A stretch of 64,000 nt of DNA, from NCBI GenBank assembly GCA_027214385.1, contig JAPVXR010000011.1:62001-126000 (forward strand), given 5' to 3'. Position numbers and translations under genes: made by a program. The stretch is from Cryomorphaceae bacterium 1068. Its GTDB lineage: Bacteria; Bacteroidota; Bacteroidia; Flavobacteriales_D; Cryomorphaceae. This document shows positions 52,811 through 61,311 of this stretch, one piece after another. Positions within the stretch are counted from its first letter, which is position 1. Each line of letters begins with the position of its first letter. A model generated the notes under the pieces. The model searched no databases and was not told where the DNA came from. It saw only the letters and a list, made by a program, of their open reading frames with translations.

Positions 52811-52853
52811 GTGATTGAAATCACAATTGAGAAAGAGATGTCTTGTACCTTTG
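52811..52853 (+). promoter_or_regulatory. Crp/Fnr-type operator and promoter upstream of cydAB
   Basis: GTGATTGAAATCAC (52811-52824) is a perfect palindrome apart from the central TGAA. It matches the Crp core GTGA-N6-TCAC and the Fnr core TGAT-N4-ATCA. A perfect -7 element TACCTTTG follows at 52846-52853, with a TTG at 52827 spaced only 16 bp. With transcription starting near 52860, the operator centre is about -42, the usual class II activator position. Confidence 0.7.
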
Positions 52854-52859
52854 AAGCCG

Positions 52860-52991
52860 TGAATCATATGTGTTGAGAGAAACAAAACAGAGATCGACAG
52901 AGGACGTTTATCGCTTGGTAGCGAAACCAACTTCCTTTTTTCAAATAATTCTGAAATCATTTAAACGCCCGATCATTCGGGCGTTTTTTTT
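52860..52991 (+). ncRNA. Candidate leader RNA or small RNA in front of cydA
   Basis: The roughly 130-nt transcript predicted from the Crp/Fnr-type promoter contains a small hairpin (TCGCT-TGGT-AGCGA, 52911-52924) and ends in a strong intrinsic terminator. It has no convincing reading frame. It could be an attenuator controlling cydAB, or an independent small RNA analogous in layout to Fnr-controlled sRNAs. Both readings are inference. Confidence 0.35.
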
Positions 52992-52992
52992 T
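52963..52992 (+). terminator. Intrinsic terminator 11 bp before the cydA start
   Basis: AACGCCCGA and TCGGGCGTT form a 9-bp stem with a 4-nt loop, followed by an uninterrupted run of T. It lies between sqr and cydA and leaves only about 10 nt before the cydA ATG. Confidence 0.85.
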
Positions 52993-53002
52993 AGCAAAAT
53001 CT

Positions 53003-54379
53003 ATGGATGTTGAAATATTAGCTCGAATTCAGTTTGCCTTTACGGTAGCGTTCCATTACATCTACCCTCCATTGAGTATTGGTATTGCATTGGTTATGGT
53101 GTTTATGGAGGGTATGTACCTGCGTACGGGTAAGAAGGTGTATGAGAATATGACCCGTTTTTGGGTAAAGATATTTGCCTTGACTTTCGGTATTGGCGTC
53201 GCTACGGGAATTGTGATGGAGTTTGAATTCGGAACAAATTGGGCCGTCTACTCCAGGTATGTTGGTGATGTATTCGGCTCGGCTCTGGCTGCCGAAGGGA
53301 TTTTTGCATTTGCATTGGAGTCGGGATTTTTGGGCATTCTTCTTTTTGGTTGGAATCGAGTGAGCAAGAGGGTTCACTTTTTTTCTACTATAATGGTCAC
53401 TTTGGGGGCGATGTTTTCTGCCATTTGGATTGTTGTGGCCAACTCTTGGCAACAGACTCCCACAGGATTTCACATTGTAGGAGAAGGTATGCAGGCACGA
53501 GCTGAGATTACAGATTTTTGGGCCATGGTATTCAATCCTTCTTCCATTGAGCGAATAAGTCATGTTTGGATCGGAGCTTTCTTGGCGGGAGCATTCTTGG
53601 TAATGAGTGTTCACGCCTATTACATCCTGAAGGGGCGCAATATCGATCTTTCGAAAAAGGCATTTGGAATAGCGCTGAAAGTGGCAGTTGTTTCTTCCTT
53701 GATGCAACTTTTTACGGGGCACCAAAGTGCGGAAGTTGTAGCCGAATATCAACCCATAAAATTGGCTGCTATGGAGGGGCATTATGATAGTCTTTCAGTA
53801 GCTGACCTCTATATTCTGGGTTGGGTCAATGCCGAGAAGAAAAAGACCACGGGACTGAAGGTGCCGGGTGGTTTGACCTTTATGCTTCATCAGGATGTTG
53901 AAACGCCTGTCAAGGGCTTGGATGCCTTTCCCGAAGAAGATCATCCCGATATGATTAATGCCGTATTTCAGACCTATCACATTATGGTAGCCATCGGGAT
54001 GGTTCTCATTGGCTTGAGCCTCTTCGCCGCATTTCATCTTTATCGAGGTACCCTTTTTGAGAAGCGATGGCTCATGTGGGTTTTTGTACCGGGAGTCTTG
54101 CTTCCACAAATAGCCAATCAGTTTGGCTGGTATACTGCCGAAATGGGCCGTCAGCCTTGGGTGGTGTATGGGCACTTGAGAACAAGCAATGCTCTAAGCG
54201 AAACCGTAACGGCAAACCATGTGGCATTTTCACTCGTCCTGTTCACTCTCGTCTACATGCTCCTGTTCGGACTCTTCATATACCTTTTGAGTCGTAAGAT
54301 TAAGCATGGCCCTGATGATCCCGAATTGCACCAACACAGTCCGCGTCATAGTCAAATGGCATCATCCGTAAATCAGTAG
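53003..54379 (+). CDS. cydA: Cytochrome bd quinol oxidase subunit I
   Basis: 458 residues, with nine or so membrane helices. H18 (FHYIYPPLS) corresponds to the heme b595 ligand, H187 (ISHVWIGAF) and M328 (YHIMVAIGM) to the heme b558 ligands. E98 and E106 ([16 protein letters not shown]) are the conserved acidic pair. The quinol-binding [20 protein letters not shown] is at 239-258, and the Q-loop is of the short type. The C-terminal [16 protein letters not shown] is conserved. It reduces oxygen with quinol without pumping protons. cydB starts 5 bp after its stop. A terminator hairpin ends only about 11 bp upstream of the ATG. Confidence 0.95.
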   Translation: MDVEILARIQFAFTVAFHYIYPPLSIGIALVMVFMEGMYLRTGKKVYENMTRFWVKIFALTFGIGVATGIVMEFEFGTNWAVYSRYVGDVFGSALAAEGIFAFALESGFLGILLFGWNRVSKRVHFFSTIMVTLGAMFSAIWIVVANSWQQTPTGFHIVGEGMQARAEITDFWAMVFNPSSIERISHVWIGAFLAGAFLVMSVHAYYILKGRNIDLSKKAFGIALKVAVVSSLMQLFTGHQSAEVVAEYQPIKLAAMEGHYDSLSVADLYILGWVNAEKKKTTGLKVPGGLTFMLHQDVETPVKGLDAFPEEDHPDMINAVFQTYHIMVAIGMVLIGLSLFAAFHLYRGTLFEKRWLMWVFVPGVLLPQIANQFGWYTAEMGRQPWVVYGHLRTSNALSETVTANHVAFSLVLFTLVYMLLFGLFIYLLSRKIKHGPDDPELHQHSPRHSQMASSVNQ

Positions 54380-54384
54380 AAATA

Positions 54385-55419
54385 ATGGAAACGTTTTTAG
54401 GATTCGACTACCCCACCTTATGGTTTTTTGTAGTGGGAGGTGTATTTACCGGATACGCCATATTGGATGGCTTTGATTTGGGAGCAGGAGCTGTGCACCT
54501 CTTTTTCAGGAAAGAAAAGAGCCGCCGTATTGCACTGAATGCCATTGGCCCTGTTTGGGACGGAAATGAAGTTTGGTTGGTTATTGGAGGTGGAGCCTTG
54601 TTTGCCGGTTTTCCCATTATCTATGCCAATATGTTCTCGGCTTTTTACATTCCGTTTATGCTCTTTTTGGTTGTGCTTATTTTTCGAGCCATCGGGATTG
54701 AGGTGCGCTCAAAAGAGGAGAATAAAACATGGAGAAAATTTTGGGATGTAGCCTACAGTTTATCTTCTATTTTGATAGCCTTTCTTCTGGGAGTAGTAGT
54801 AGGTAATATCATTCTTGGGATTCCCTTGGATGAAGATCACCTCTTTCGTGGTAGCTGGTTGGATTTTCTGAATCCTTATTCCATCTTGGTCGCTATTACG
54901 ACGGTAGCACTATTCATGATGCATGGCTCTATATACCTCACCATGAAAACGGAGGACCGACTATACGACAGGCTAACCGTTCTCGTGAAGAATTCCACGA
55001 TATTTTTTGTCATGAGCCTGATTGTCGTAACCATTTATACGCTACTCTATCTCCCGCATATGGTCGATCAACTCAGCGCGCATCCCGTGATGTTTATCAT
55101 TCCTTTGATTATGATGCTGGCTGTTGCCAATATCACTCGCCAAATATCTAAGCGAAAGTACCTCTACGCATTTCTCTCTTCGGCTTTAGTAATGGCTATG
55201 CTGCTTATTATCGTGGCTCTAGAGCTTTATCCGACGGTGATTTTTGCTCCGAATAGTCCTGAAAATAGTCTGACCGTGTACAATGCAGCTTCTTCCGAGA
55301 AGTCATTGGGTATTATGCTCACTTTCGCTGCTATCGGAGTACCATTGGTCGCCTCGTATACTGCCTTCGTATTTTACACTTTCAGGGGAAAAGTGAAATT
55401 GGATGAAACGAGTTACTAA
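54385..55419 (+). CDS. cydB: Cytochrome bd quinol oxidase subunit II
   Basis: 344 residues with eight or nine membrane helices. The conserved N-terminal GYAILDGFDLGAGAVHLF and GPVWDGNEVWLVIGGGALFA are present, as is FRAIGIEVRSKEENKTW. It pairs with cydA as the second structural subunit of the oxidase in the inner membrane. No cydC/cydD or cydX is seen next to it, though cydX would be too short to notice with certainty. It converges on the urocanase gene, whose stop is 23 bp away, and no terminator is obvious between them. Confidence 0.94.
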   Translation: METFLGFDYPTLWFFVVGGVFTGYAILDGFDLGAGAVHLFFRKEKSRRIALNAIGPVWDGNEVWLVIGGGALFAGFPIIYANMFSAFYIPFMLFLVVLIFRAIGIEVRSKEENKTWRKFWDVAYSLSSILIAFLLGVVVGNIILGIPLDEDHLFRGSWLDFLNPYSILVAITTVALFMMHGSIYLTMKTEDRLYDRLTVLVKNSTIFFVMSLIVVTIYTLLYLPHMVDQLSAHPVMFIIPLIMMLAVANITRQISKRKYLYAFLSSALVMAMLLIIVALELYPTVIFAPNSPENSLTVYNAASSEKSLGIMLTFAAIGVPLVASYTAFVFYTFRGKVKLDETSY

Positions 55420-55441
55420 GCTACCTCAGGCGGGCAAAAAG

Positions 55442-57466
55442 CTATTGTAAATTGTCAAGAAGGGTGGAATCAACCTTATTCGGCAATGTCACTTTCAGTT
55501 TCGACTCTTCTTCCATGGCTCTCTTGATAGCAAAAATCGCCTCATCATTTCGGGCCCAGCTCCTTCTGGCTATTCCGTTATTAACGTCCCAGTGAAGCAT
55601 GCTTTTCAACTTCTTTTCGCTGGATGCGCTACCGTCGAGAAGCATACCGAATCCGCCGTTTATCACTTCGCCCCAGCCTACGCCGCCGCCATTATGCAAA
55701 CTCACCCAAGTGGCGCCACGGAAGGCATCGCCAACAAAGTTTTGGACGGCCATGTCAGCGGTAAATTGTGACCCGTCGTAGATGTTGCTGGTTTCCCGGT
55801 AAGGGGAATCCGTTCCTGAAACATCGTGGTGATCCCTTCCGAGAATGACTGGCCCGATGTCGCCTAAAGCGATAGCCTCATTAAAAGCCTTCGCAATTTT
55901 TACGCGTCCCTCAGCATCGGCGTAAAGGATGCGAGCTTTGGAGCCCACAACTAATTTATTTTCTCCTGCAGCCTTGATCCAGCGAATGTTATCAGACATT
56001 TGCTGCTGGATCTCTTCGGGGCTGTTTTCTTTGATTTTCTCCAAAACCTTCGCAGCTATGGCATCCGTTTTTTCCAAGTCAGAATCCTTATCTGAGGCAC
56101 AAACCCATCTAAAAGGACCGAAGCCATAATCGAAACACATCGGCCCCATTATGTCTTGAACGTAAGATGAGTACTTGAAATGAATGCCATCATCAGCCAT
56201 GACATCGGCACCCGCTCGTCCTGCTTCCAGCAAAAAGGCATTTCCATAATCGAAGAAGTAGGTGCCATTTGCCGAATGCTTGTTGATGGCAGTAGCTTGC
56301 CTCTTCAGGCTTTCTTGCACAGAGGAGTGGAATTTTTCGGGATCTTCCACCATCATTTGGTTCGCTTCTTCGTAGGTCAATCCTACAGGGTAGTAACCAC
56401 CTGCCCAAGGATTGTGCAATGAAGTTTGGTCAGAACCAAGTTCAACAAAAATTCCCTCTTCGTAAAACTGCTCCCAAACATCTACCGTATTTCCAATGTA
56501 AGCAATGGATACCACTTCTTTATTGGCCTTAGCCAATTTCACCCGTTCTACCAATTCAGACATTTCGGTAATGATTTCATCTACCCAGCCTTGCTCGTGT
56601 CTTTTGTGAGCCGCCTTTGGGTTGATTTCGGAAGTCACTGACACACAGCCTGCAATATTTCCGGCTTTTGGCTGAGCTCCACTCATCCCTCCCAATCCAC
56701 TGGTTACGAATAGCTTTCCTTCCAGTCCCTCTCCATGTTTCGAAATTTTTCTACCTGCATTCAAAACAGTGATGGTTGTACCGTGTACAATTCCCTGCGG
56801 TCCGATGTACATATAAGATCCTGCAGTCATTTGTCCATACTGAGTTACGCCCAGTGCATTGAACTTTTCCCAGTCATCGGGTTTGGAGTAATTCGGAATC
56901 ATCATTCCGTTTGTAACCACTACTCTGGGGGCATTTTTGTTGGATGGAAACAGGCCCATTGGATGACCACTATACATGACCAATGTCTGTTCATCTGTCA
57001 TTTCAGAGAGATACTTCATAGTGAGCAGGTACTGTGCCCAATTTTGAAATACTGCACCATTTCCTCCATAGGTAATCAGCTCATGGGGGTGTTGTGCCAC
57101 TTTTGGATCCAAGTTGTTTTGGATCATAAGCATGATGGCAGCTGCTTGTTTTGTTTGAGCCGGATACTCAGATATGGCTCTGGCATGCATCTCATAATGT
57201 GGTCTGAACCGGAGCATGTAGATGCGGCCAAAATCATTCAGCTCTTTGTAAAACTCGGGAGCCAATATGGGGTGAAACTTAGGGTCGAAATACCGAAGCG
57301 CATTTTCCAAAGCCAATTTCTTTTCGGTAGGAGTCAGAATTTCTTTTCGTTTCGGAGCGTGATTCGTATCAGGGTCGTAAGGTCTTGCGTCGGGTAAGTG
57401 ATTGGGGATCCCTTCACAGATGAGTTCCTTAAAAGCCTTTGTATTTTCTCGAATTGAAGTTTCCAT
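55442..57466 (-). CDS. hutU: Urocanate hydratase
   Basis: 674 residues, the long form also found in animals (bacterial short forms are near 555). It converts urocanate to imidazolonepropionate in histidine degradation, using tightly bound NAD. Visible signatures are LITYGGNGAVFQNWAQYLLT, MYSGHPMGLFPS, VTSGLGGMSGAQPKAGNIAG (NAD-binding), RDHHDVSGTDSPYRETSNIY and VSLHNGGGVGWGEVINGGFG. It is cytosolic. No hutH, hutI or hutG lies next to it; the only operon partner is the small DUF5522 protein 8 bp upstream. Confidence 0.93.
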   Translation of the reverse strand: METSIRENTKAFKELICEGIPNHLPDARPYDPDTNHAPKRKEILTPTEKKLALENALRYFDPKFHPILAPEFYKELNDFGRIYMLRFRPHYEMHARAISEYPAQTKQAAAIMLMIQNNLDPKVAQHPHELITYGGNGAVFQNWAQYLLTMKYLSEMTDEQTLVMYSGHPMGLFPSNKNAPRVVVTNGMMIPNYSKPDDWEKFNALGVTQYGQMTAGSYMYIGPQGIVHGTTITVLNAGRKISKHGEGLEGKLFVTSGLGGMSGAQPKAGNIAGCVSVTSEINPKAAHKRHEQGWVDEIITEMSELVERVKLAKANKEVVSIAYIGNTVDVWEQFYEEGIFVELGSDQTSLHNPWAGGYYPVGLTYEEANQMMVEDPEKFHSSVQESLKRQATAINKHSANGTYFFDYGNAFLLEAGRAGADVMADDGIHFKYSSYVQDIMGPMCFDYGFGPFRWVCASDKDSDLEKTDAIAAKVLEKIKENSPEEIQQQMSDNIRWIKAAGENKLVVGSKARILYADAEGRVKIAKAFNEAIALGDIGPVILGRDHHDVSGTDSPYRETSNIYDGSQFTADMAVQNFVGDAFRGATWVSLHNGGGVGWGEVINGGFGMLLDGSASSEKKLKSMLHWDVNNGIARRSWARNDEAIFAIKRAMEEESKLKVTLPNKVDSTLLDNLQ

Positions 57467-57474
57467 TTTGAATT

Positions 57475-57657
57475 TTATTTGAATCGTCCCTTTTTTTTAT
57501 CAAAGCCATAGGGACAATGCTTACATCCGTTTTGACAACAGTAACCTCTTTTTAAAAGATACTTCGCAGTAAAGACAATATAGCCTTCCTCGCTCAGGTA
57601 GTAATCGTCTTTCTCGAATTCCTTCCTTCTACCAAAATCACCAAAACCTGTGGACAT
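57475..57657 (-). CDS. DUF5522 Cys-rich small protein
   Basis: 60 residues from the ATG at 57657. The DUF5522 core is YYLSEEGYIVFTAKYLLKRG followed by YCCQNGCKHCPYGFDKK, with four Cys in a CC-x3-C-x2-C pattern that suggests metal binding. A GTG at 57717 would add 20 residues with another Cys; the ATG fits the usual family start better, but the longer form is possible. Function of the family is unknown. It lies 8 bp upstream of hutU on the same strand, so the two are probably cotranscribed. Confidence 0.78.
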   Translation of the reverse strand: MSTGFGDFGRRKEFEKDDYYLSEEGYIVFTAKYLLKRGYCCQNGCKHCPYGFDKKKGRFK

Positions 57658-57878
57658 GTCTGCAAATTTCGTCAATTTGATCCAAACAGTTTCCCTCTCT
57701 CCAAGGCATTCTTTCACACCTGTTTTCTCATGCTGATTTTCTTAGCTTTGCAGCCTTTGTTTAAAGCCAATCACTGCATGAATCTTGATGCGTTTTTCAC
57801 TCTTCCGGAGGCCGAACTGCGAGCAAATGATGAACCGATCGTTTACCGCAACATGGTTAATTCTGAAAAGCTGTTCGT

Positions 57879-59003
57879 ATGAAAATTGCGGTGAATACAC
57901 GGCTGCTGCTCAAAGACAAAATGGAGGGCATAGGCTGGTTCACTTACGAAACGCTAAAGCGAATCACCACTTCTCATCCGGAGATTGAATTCATTTTTAT
58001 TTTCGATCGTAAGCCTTCACAAGAATTTATTTTTTCACAAAATGTGAAGGCTGTTGTGGCGCACCCTCAATCTCGACATCCGATATTGTGGTATTTGTTT
58101 TTTGAATTCGGGGTATACCGCGTTTTGAAAAAGCACAAACCCGATTTGTTCCTTTCTCCCGACGGATGGTTGTCATTGCGATCAAATGTTCCTCAATTGT
58201 CGGTCATTCATGATTTGAATTTTGAGAAACATCCTGAGTTTGTCCCTTTCCTTGTTCGAAAGTATTACCTCTATTTTTTCCCGAGGTTTGCCAAGAAAGC
58301 TCGGCGCATCGCGACAGTTTCTGAATACTCTAAAAAGGACATCGAGAACCGCTACGGAGTAAATAAGGATAAAATCGACGTGGTGTACAATGGTGTGAAT
58401 GATGTGTTTCGGGTTCACACACCTTCCGAAATTGAAGCGATTCGAAGACAGTTTACTACAGGAGTTCCGTACTTCTTATTTGTAGGTTTGATTCATGCCC
58501 GAAAGAATCTGAAAAACCAATTGTTGGCTTTTCTAAAGTTTAAAGAACGGCACGCTAGTGACCTGAAATATGTTATCGTAGGGGAGAAGTTTTGGTGGGA
58601 TAATGAGATCGATGAGGTTTTGAAGAATTCGAAATTTAGCGATGACGTTATTTTCCTCGGTCGGAGAAGAATGGATGAACTCATTGCGCTTTATGGTGGA
58701 GCCTATGCACTCACTTACGCCAGTTTCTTCGAAGGCTTCGGCATACCCATTATTGAGGCATTTAAATCAGGAGTTCCCGTCATTACTTCAAACACTTCAT
58801 CAATGCCCGAGGTTGCAGGTGAAGGAGCTCTATTGGTGAATCCTAACTCCGTAAATGAAATTGCTGAGGCGATGAATAGGCTTGTGACAGATTCTTCAAA
58901 GCGACAATCTTTGATCGCTTTTGGTAAAGAACGAGCGAAGAAGTTTACGTGGGAAAATGCCGCTGAAGGACTTTGGAACTCTATCCAAAAAGCACTCTCC
59001 TAA
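57879..59003 (+). CDS. Glycosyltransferase family 4 (GT-B fold)
   Basis: 374 residues. The N-terminal Rossmann domain opens MKIAVNTRLLLKDKMEGIGW, with the glycine turn typical of GT4 acceptor domains. The C-terminal domain has LFVGLIHARKNLKNQLLAF, VIVGEKFWW and the nucleotide-sugar segment FFEGFGIPIIEAFKSGVPVI with the E-x7-E pattern, then NTSSMPEVAGEGALLVNP. It probably transfers a hexose in the assembly of a surface polysaccharide, acting in the cytoplasm at the inner membrane. Donor and acceptor cannot be told. It shares four bases with the convergent methyltransferase gene and opens the polysaccharide region. Confidence 0.9.
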   Translation: MKIAVNTRLLLKDKMEGIGWFTYETLKRITTSHPEIEFIFIFDRKPSQEFIFSQNVKAVVAHPQSRHPILWYLFFEFGVYRVLKKHKPDLFLSPDGWLSLRSNVPQLSVIHDLNFEKHPEFVPFLVRKYYLYFFPRFAKKARRIATVSEYSKKDIENRYGVNKDKIDVVYNGVNDVFRVHTPSEIEAIRRQFTTGVPYFLFVGLIHARKNLKNQLLAFLKFKERHASDLKYVIVGEKFWWDNEIDEVLKNSKFSDDVIFLGRRRMDELIALYGGAYALTYASFFEGFGIPIIEAFKSGVPVITSNTSSMPEVAGEGALLVNPNSVNEIAEAMNRLVTDSSKRQSLIAFGKERAKKFTWENAAEGLWNSIQKALS

Positions 59004-59746
59004 TCTCTGGTAAAAACAGCGTTGATGCCTGTTCGAAAGGTTTGTGGGAGCCAGTTGGTGACGGCATCAAACAACCGCCCTTTGTTCGTGAATCGCGCAA
59101 AGTAATTGCTTGTCTCATAGTCGGTCATTCTTAAGCCTGCCTCTTCGCCCAGCTCCTTCAGTTCTTTTACGGTGTATTCTCTGAAATGACCGGGGTTATC
59201 TTTATTCAATCTGATCAGTTCGTATGGATTATTCCCGGCCAACATGTGTATGCGCTTCTCCAAAGCCACAGCATTGGGCGTTCCCAAAATAAATAGCCCT
59301 CCGGGTTTCAAGAAACTTCTGACAAAAGAAAGAACGTGAACCGGGCTCGTGTGAAGATGCTCTAAAACTTCTCCCATGATAACAACATCCATCTTAGGGG
59401 GGCTGATCCACTCTGATTTTTGATCGCTCTTGTTCAAATCGAATTGATGAAACTTCGATGGATCTATTTTGATAAACTCCGGGAAATGCCCACCTCGACT
59501 TGCGGCATGCGCGAATCCCATCGTGTATATTTCTGCCTGGGGGAGATTCTTGGAAAGAACATCAGTAAAGAAACTCGGCCCAATATCCATGACACTAAGA
59601 CCTTCACCATTTTTGGAATTCACCGATTTTAAAATCAAATCTATTAGAAATGAAAATCGCTTTGAATGAATTGTGATGTAATCTTTCGATTCAGAATCTT
59701 GAACAAGAGGTAGATAGTGTCCTAATATTTCTGCAGTAGAGCGCAT
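59000..59746 (-). CDS. SAM-dependent methyltransferase, class I
   Basis: 248 residues. Motif I is VMDIGPSFFTDVLSKN, a variant in which the usual GxGxG is reduced (DIGPSF). Motif post-I and II are visible as KMDVVIMGEVLEHLHTSP and FLKPGGLFILGTPNAVALEK, typical of Methyltransf_11/23 members. Substrate is unknown; its place beside glycosyltransferase and flippase genes suggests methylation of a sugar, a lipid-linked intermediate or a small molecule. It is transcribed divergently from the flippase gene and ends inside the last codons of the glycosyltransferase gene. Confidence 0.84.
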   Translation of the reverse strand: MRSTAEILGHYLPLVQDSESKDYITIHSKRFSFLIDLILKSVNSKNGEGLSVMDIGPSFFTDVLSKNLPQAEIYTMGFAHAASRGGHFPEFIKIDPSKFHQFDLNKSDQKSEWISPPKMDVVIMGEVLEHLHTSPVHVLSFVRSFLKPGGLFILGTPNAVALEKRIHMLAGNNPYELIRLNKDNPGHFREYTVKELKELGEEAGLRMTDYETSNYFARFTNKGRLFDAVTNWLPQTFRTGINAVFTRD

Positions 59747-59755
59747 TTTTTAATA

Positions 59756-59788
59756 TTGGCGAGCAAAGATAATTTTTTTGTATTGTTG
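59756..59788 (+). promoter_or_regulatory. Promoter of the flippase gene
   Basis: TTG (59756-59758), a 22-bp spacer and TATTGTTG (59781-59788), one mismatch from TAnnTTTG. The ATG follows at 59808. Confidence 0.5.
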
Positions 59789-59807
59789 TGGGTCTCGATA
59801 GGGCGAA

Positions 59808-61253
59808 ATGCAAAGAAAGTTTCTTTCCAGTTTAGGTCTCATATTACTCCTGAACTTAATCGTAAAGCCATTCTATCTGCTAGGAATTGATGCCGAAGTG
59901 CAAATCCGAGTGGGGAAGGATGCTTATGGACTTTATTTTGGCCTCTTAAACCTGAGTTTCATCTTGAATATGTTTATCGATCTAGGAATAAACAACTTCA
60001 ACAATCGAAATATTTCTCAGAACATCCAACTGGTTTCAAAGCACTTCACAAAGCTTTTTACCATCAAGGCCTACCTAGCCTTCGGGTATGCCCTGCTCAC
60101 CCTTGGGTTGGGGTTAGCTTTGGGATACGGACAAGAATCCTTTGAGATACTCGCTCTTTTGACTTTGAATCAAGTGTTGGTTTCATTTATTCTCTTTGGG
60201 AGATCAAACCTTGCTGCACTTCATCTTTTTTCAAGAGACAGTATCATTTCAGTACTTGATCGGGCGCTGCTAATTGCATTTTGTTCCATCTTCCTCTTTA
60301 CCAATTTTACCGACCAGGAGTTCAAAATAGAGTGGTTTGTGTATCTACAAACTTTAGCTTATGTCATCACTCTATTGGTTTCCATCTTCATGCTTCGCGG
60401 CAATATAGGGCGACTCAAGTTTAAGTTTGATAAGTTGTTTGCCATCCAAATATTCAAGAAGAGTATTCCCTATGCTACGTTTACACTGATAGCGGGGCTC
60501 TACAATAGGCTGGATGGAATTATGCTGGAGAAGATAGGTCCGGAAGGGAGTTTTACGGCAGGAGAGTATGCTCAAGGCTTTCGCTTTTTTGAAGCAGCAT
60601 CCATGTTTGCCTATCTCTTTGCGGTATTGTTGCTGCCCATTTATTCACGAATGCTAAAAGAGGGATCTCCTATTAAACCTATGGTGGATACCGCGACGAG
60701 ATTACTACTCGGGAGTTCTTTAGCGGTAGCGATTTTGTTTTATTTCCACGGCGATTTTGTCTTGGAATGGAGGTATCCCGATGTCACGGAAAGTTCAGCT
60801 CAAGCCTTTTCTGCATTGATGATTGGTTTCGTCGGTGTAGGGATGTTCTATGTTTACGGAACCCTCATGACAGCTGATGAAGATTTGAAGAAATTGAATT
60901 ACATCTCGATCGGGGGGTTGGTGCTTAACGTGCTTCTCAATTTCTACTTGATCCCGATTCACGGCGCTTTTGGTGCTGCTATAGCCACCATGGCCACTCA
61001 GTTGTTTGCGGGAGTTGCCCAACTATTCAGTGTGGTGATTCGATTCAAGTTTGGTGTGAATACCAGGTTGCTTTTACAATTCATTCTCTATGGTATTCTT
61101 GCAGTTGGCACCAATCTTTTCCTTGAGGATTTCATACCGGAAAATGCATTCTATCGCTTCCTCGTTTCCGCTCTTGTTGGAGGAGTGCTTTTACTTGTAA
61201 CAGGTTTGTTTTCAGTCAACAAATTCGTTCGCCTTTTGAAAAGCAATGAATAA
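59808..61253 (+). CDS. Polysaccharide flippase (Wzx/MATE-like)
   Basis: 481 residues with 12-14 membrane helices across its whole length. The first helix pair FLSSLGLILLLNLIVKPFYL and the charged loop LGIDAEVQIRVGKDAYGLYF are typical of the polysaccharide-transport (MOP/PST) superfamily. Later features are YATFTLIAGLYNRLDGIMLE, GEYAQGFRFFEAASMFAYLF and YLIPIHGAFGAAIATMATQL. It moves lipid-linked oligosaccharide units across the inner membrane. The gene has its own promoter, and the chain-length protein and O-antigen ligase follow in the same direction. Confidence 0.9.
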   Translation: MQRKFLSSLGLILLLNLIVKPFYLLGIDAEVQIRVGKDAYGLYFGLLNLSFILNMFIDLGINNFNNRNISQNIQLVSKHFTKLFTIKAYLAFGYALLTLGLGLALGYGQESFEILALLTLNQVLVSFILFGRSNLAALHLFSRDSIISVLDRALLIAFCSIFLFTNFTDQEFKIEWFVYLQTLAYVITLLVSIFMLRGNIGRLKFKFDKLFAIQIFKKSIPYATFTLIAGLYNRLDGIMLEKIGPEGSFTAGEYAQGFRFFEAASMFAYLFAVLLLPIYSRMLKEGSPIKPMVDTATRLLLGSSLAVAILFYFHGDFVLEWRYPDVTESSAQAFSALMIGFVGVGMFYVYGTLMTADEDLKKLNYISIGGLVLNVLLNFYLIPIHGAFGAAIATMATQLFAGVAQLFSVVIRFKFGVNTRLLLQFILYGILAVGTNLFLEDFIPENAFYRFLVSALVGGVLLLVTGLFSVNKFVRLLKSNE

Positions 61254-61254
61254 A

Positions 61255-61283
61255 TTGTACGAGGGCTAATATTGCTACTTTTG
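61255..61283 (+). promoter_or_regulatory. Promoter of the chain-length gene
   Basis: TTG (61255-61257), an 18-bp spacer and a perfect TACTTTTG (61276-61283). It starts right after the flippase stop, so the chain-length and ligase genes can be transcribed separately. Confidence 0.65.
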
Positions 61284-61311
61284 TGCCGTTTATTTTCCAA
61301 ATATCTTATTG

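Noticed and set aside
57785-57988. Plus-strand open frame upstream of and overlapping the glycosyltransferase start
   Set aside because: It runs out of frame into the glycosyltransferase gene and has no recognisable features.
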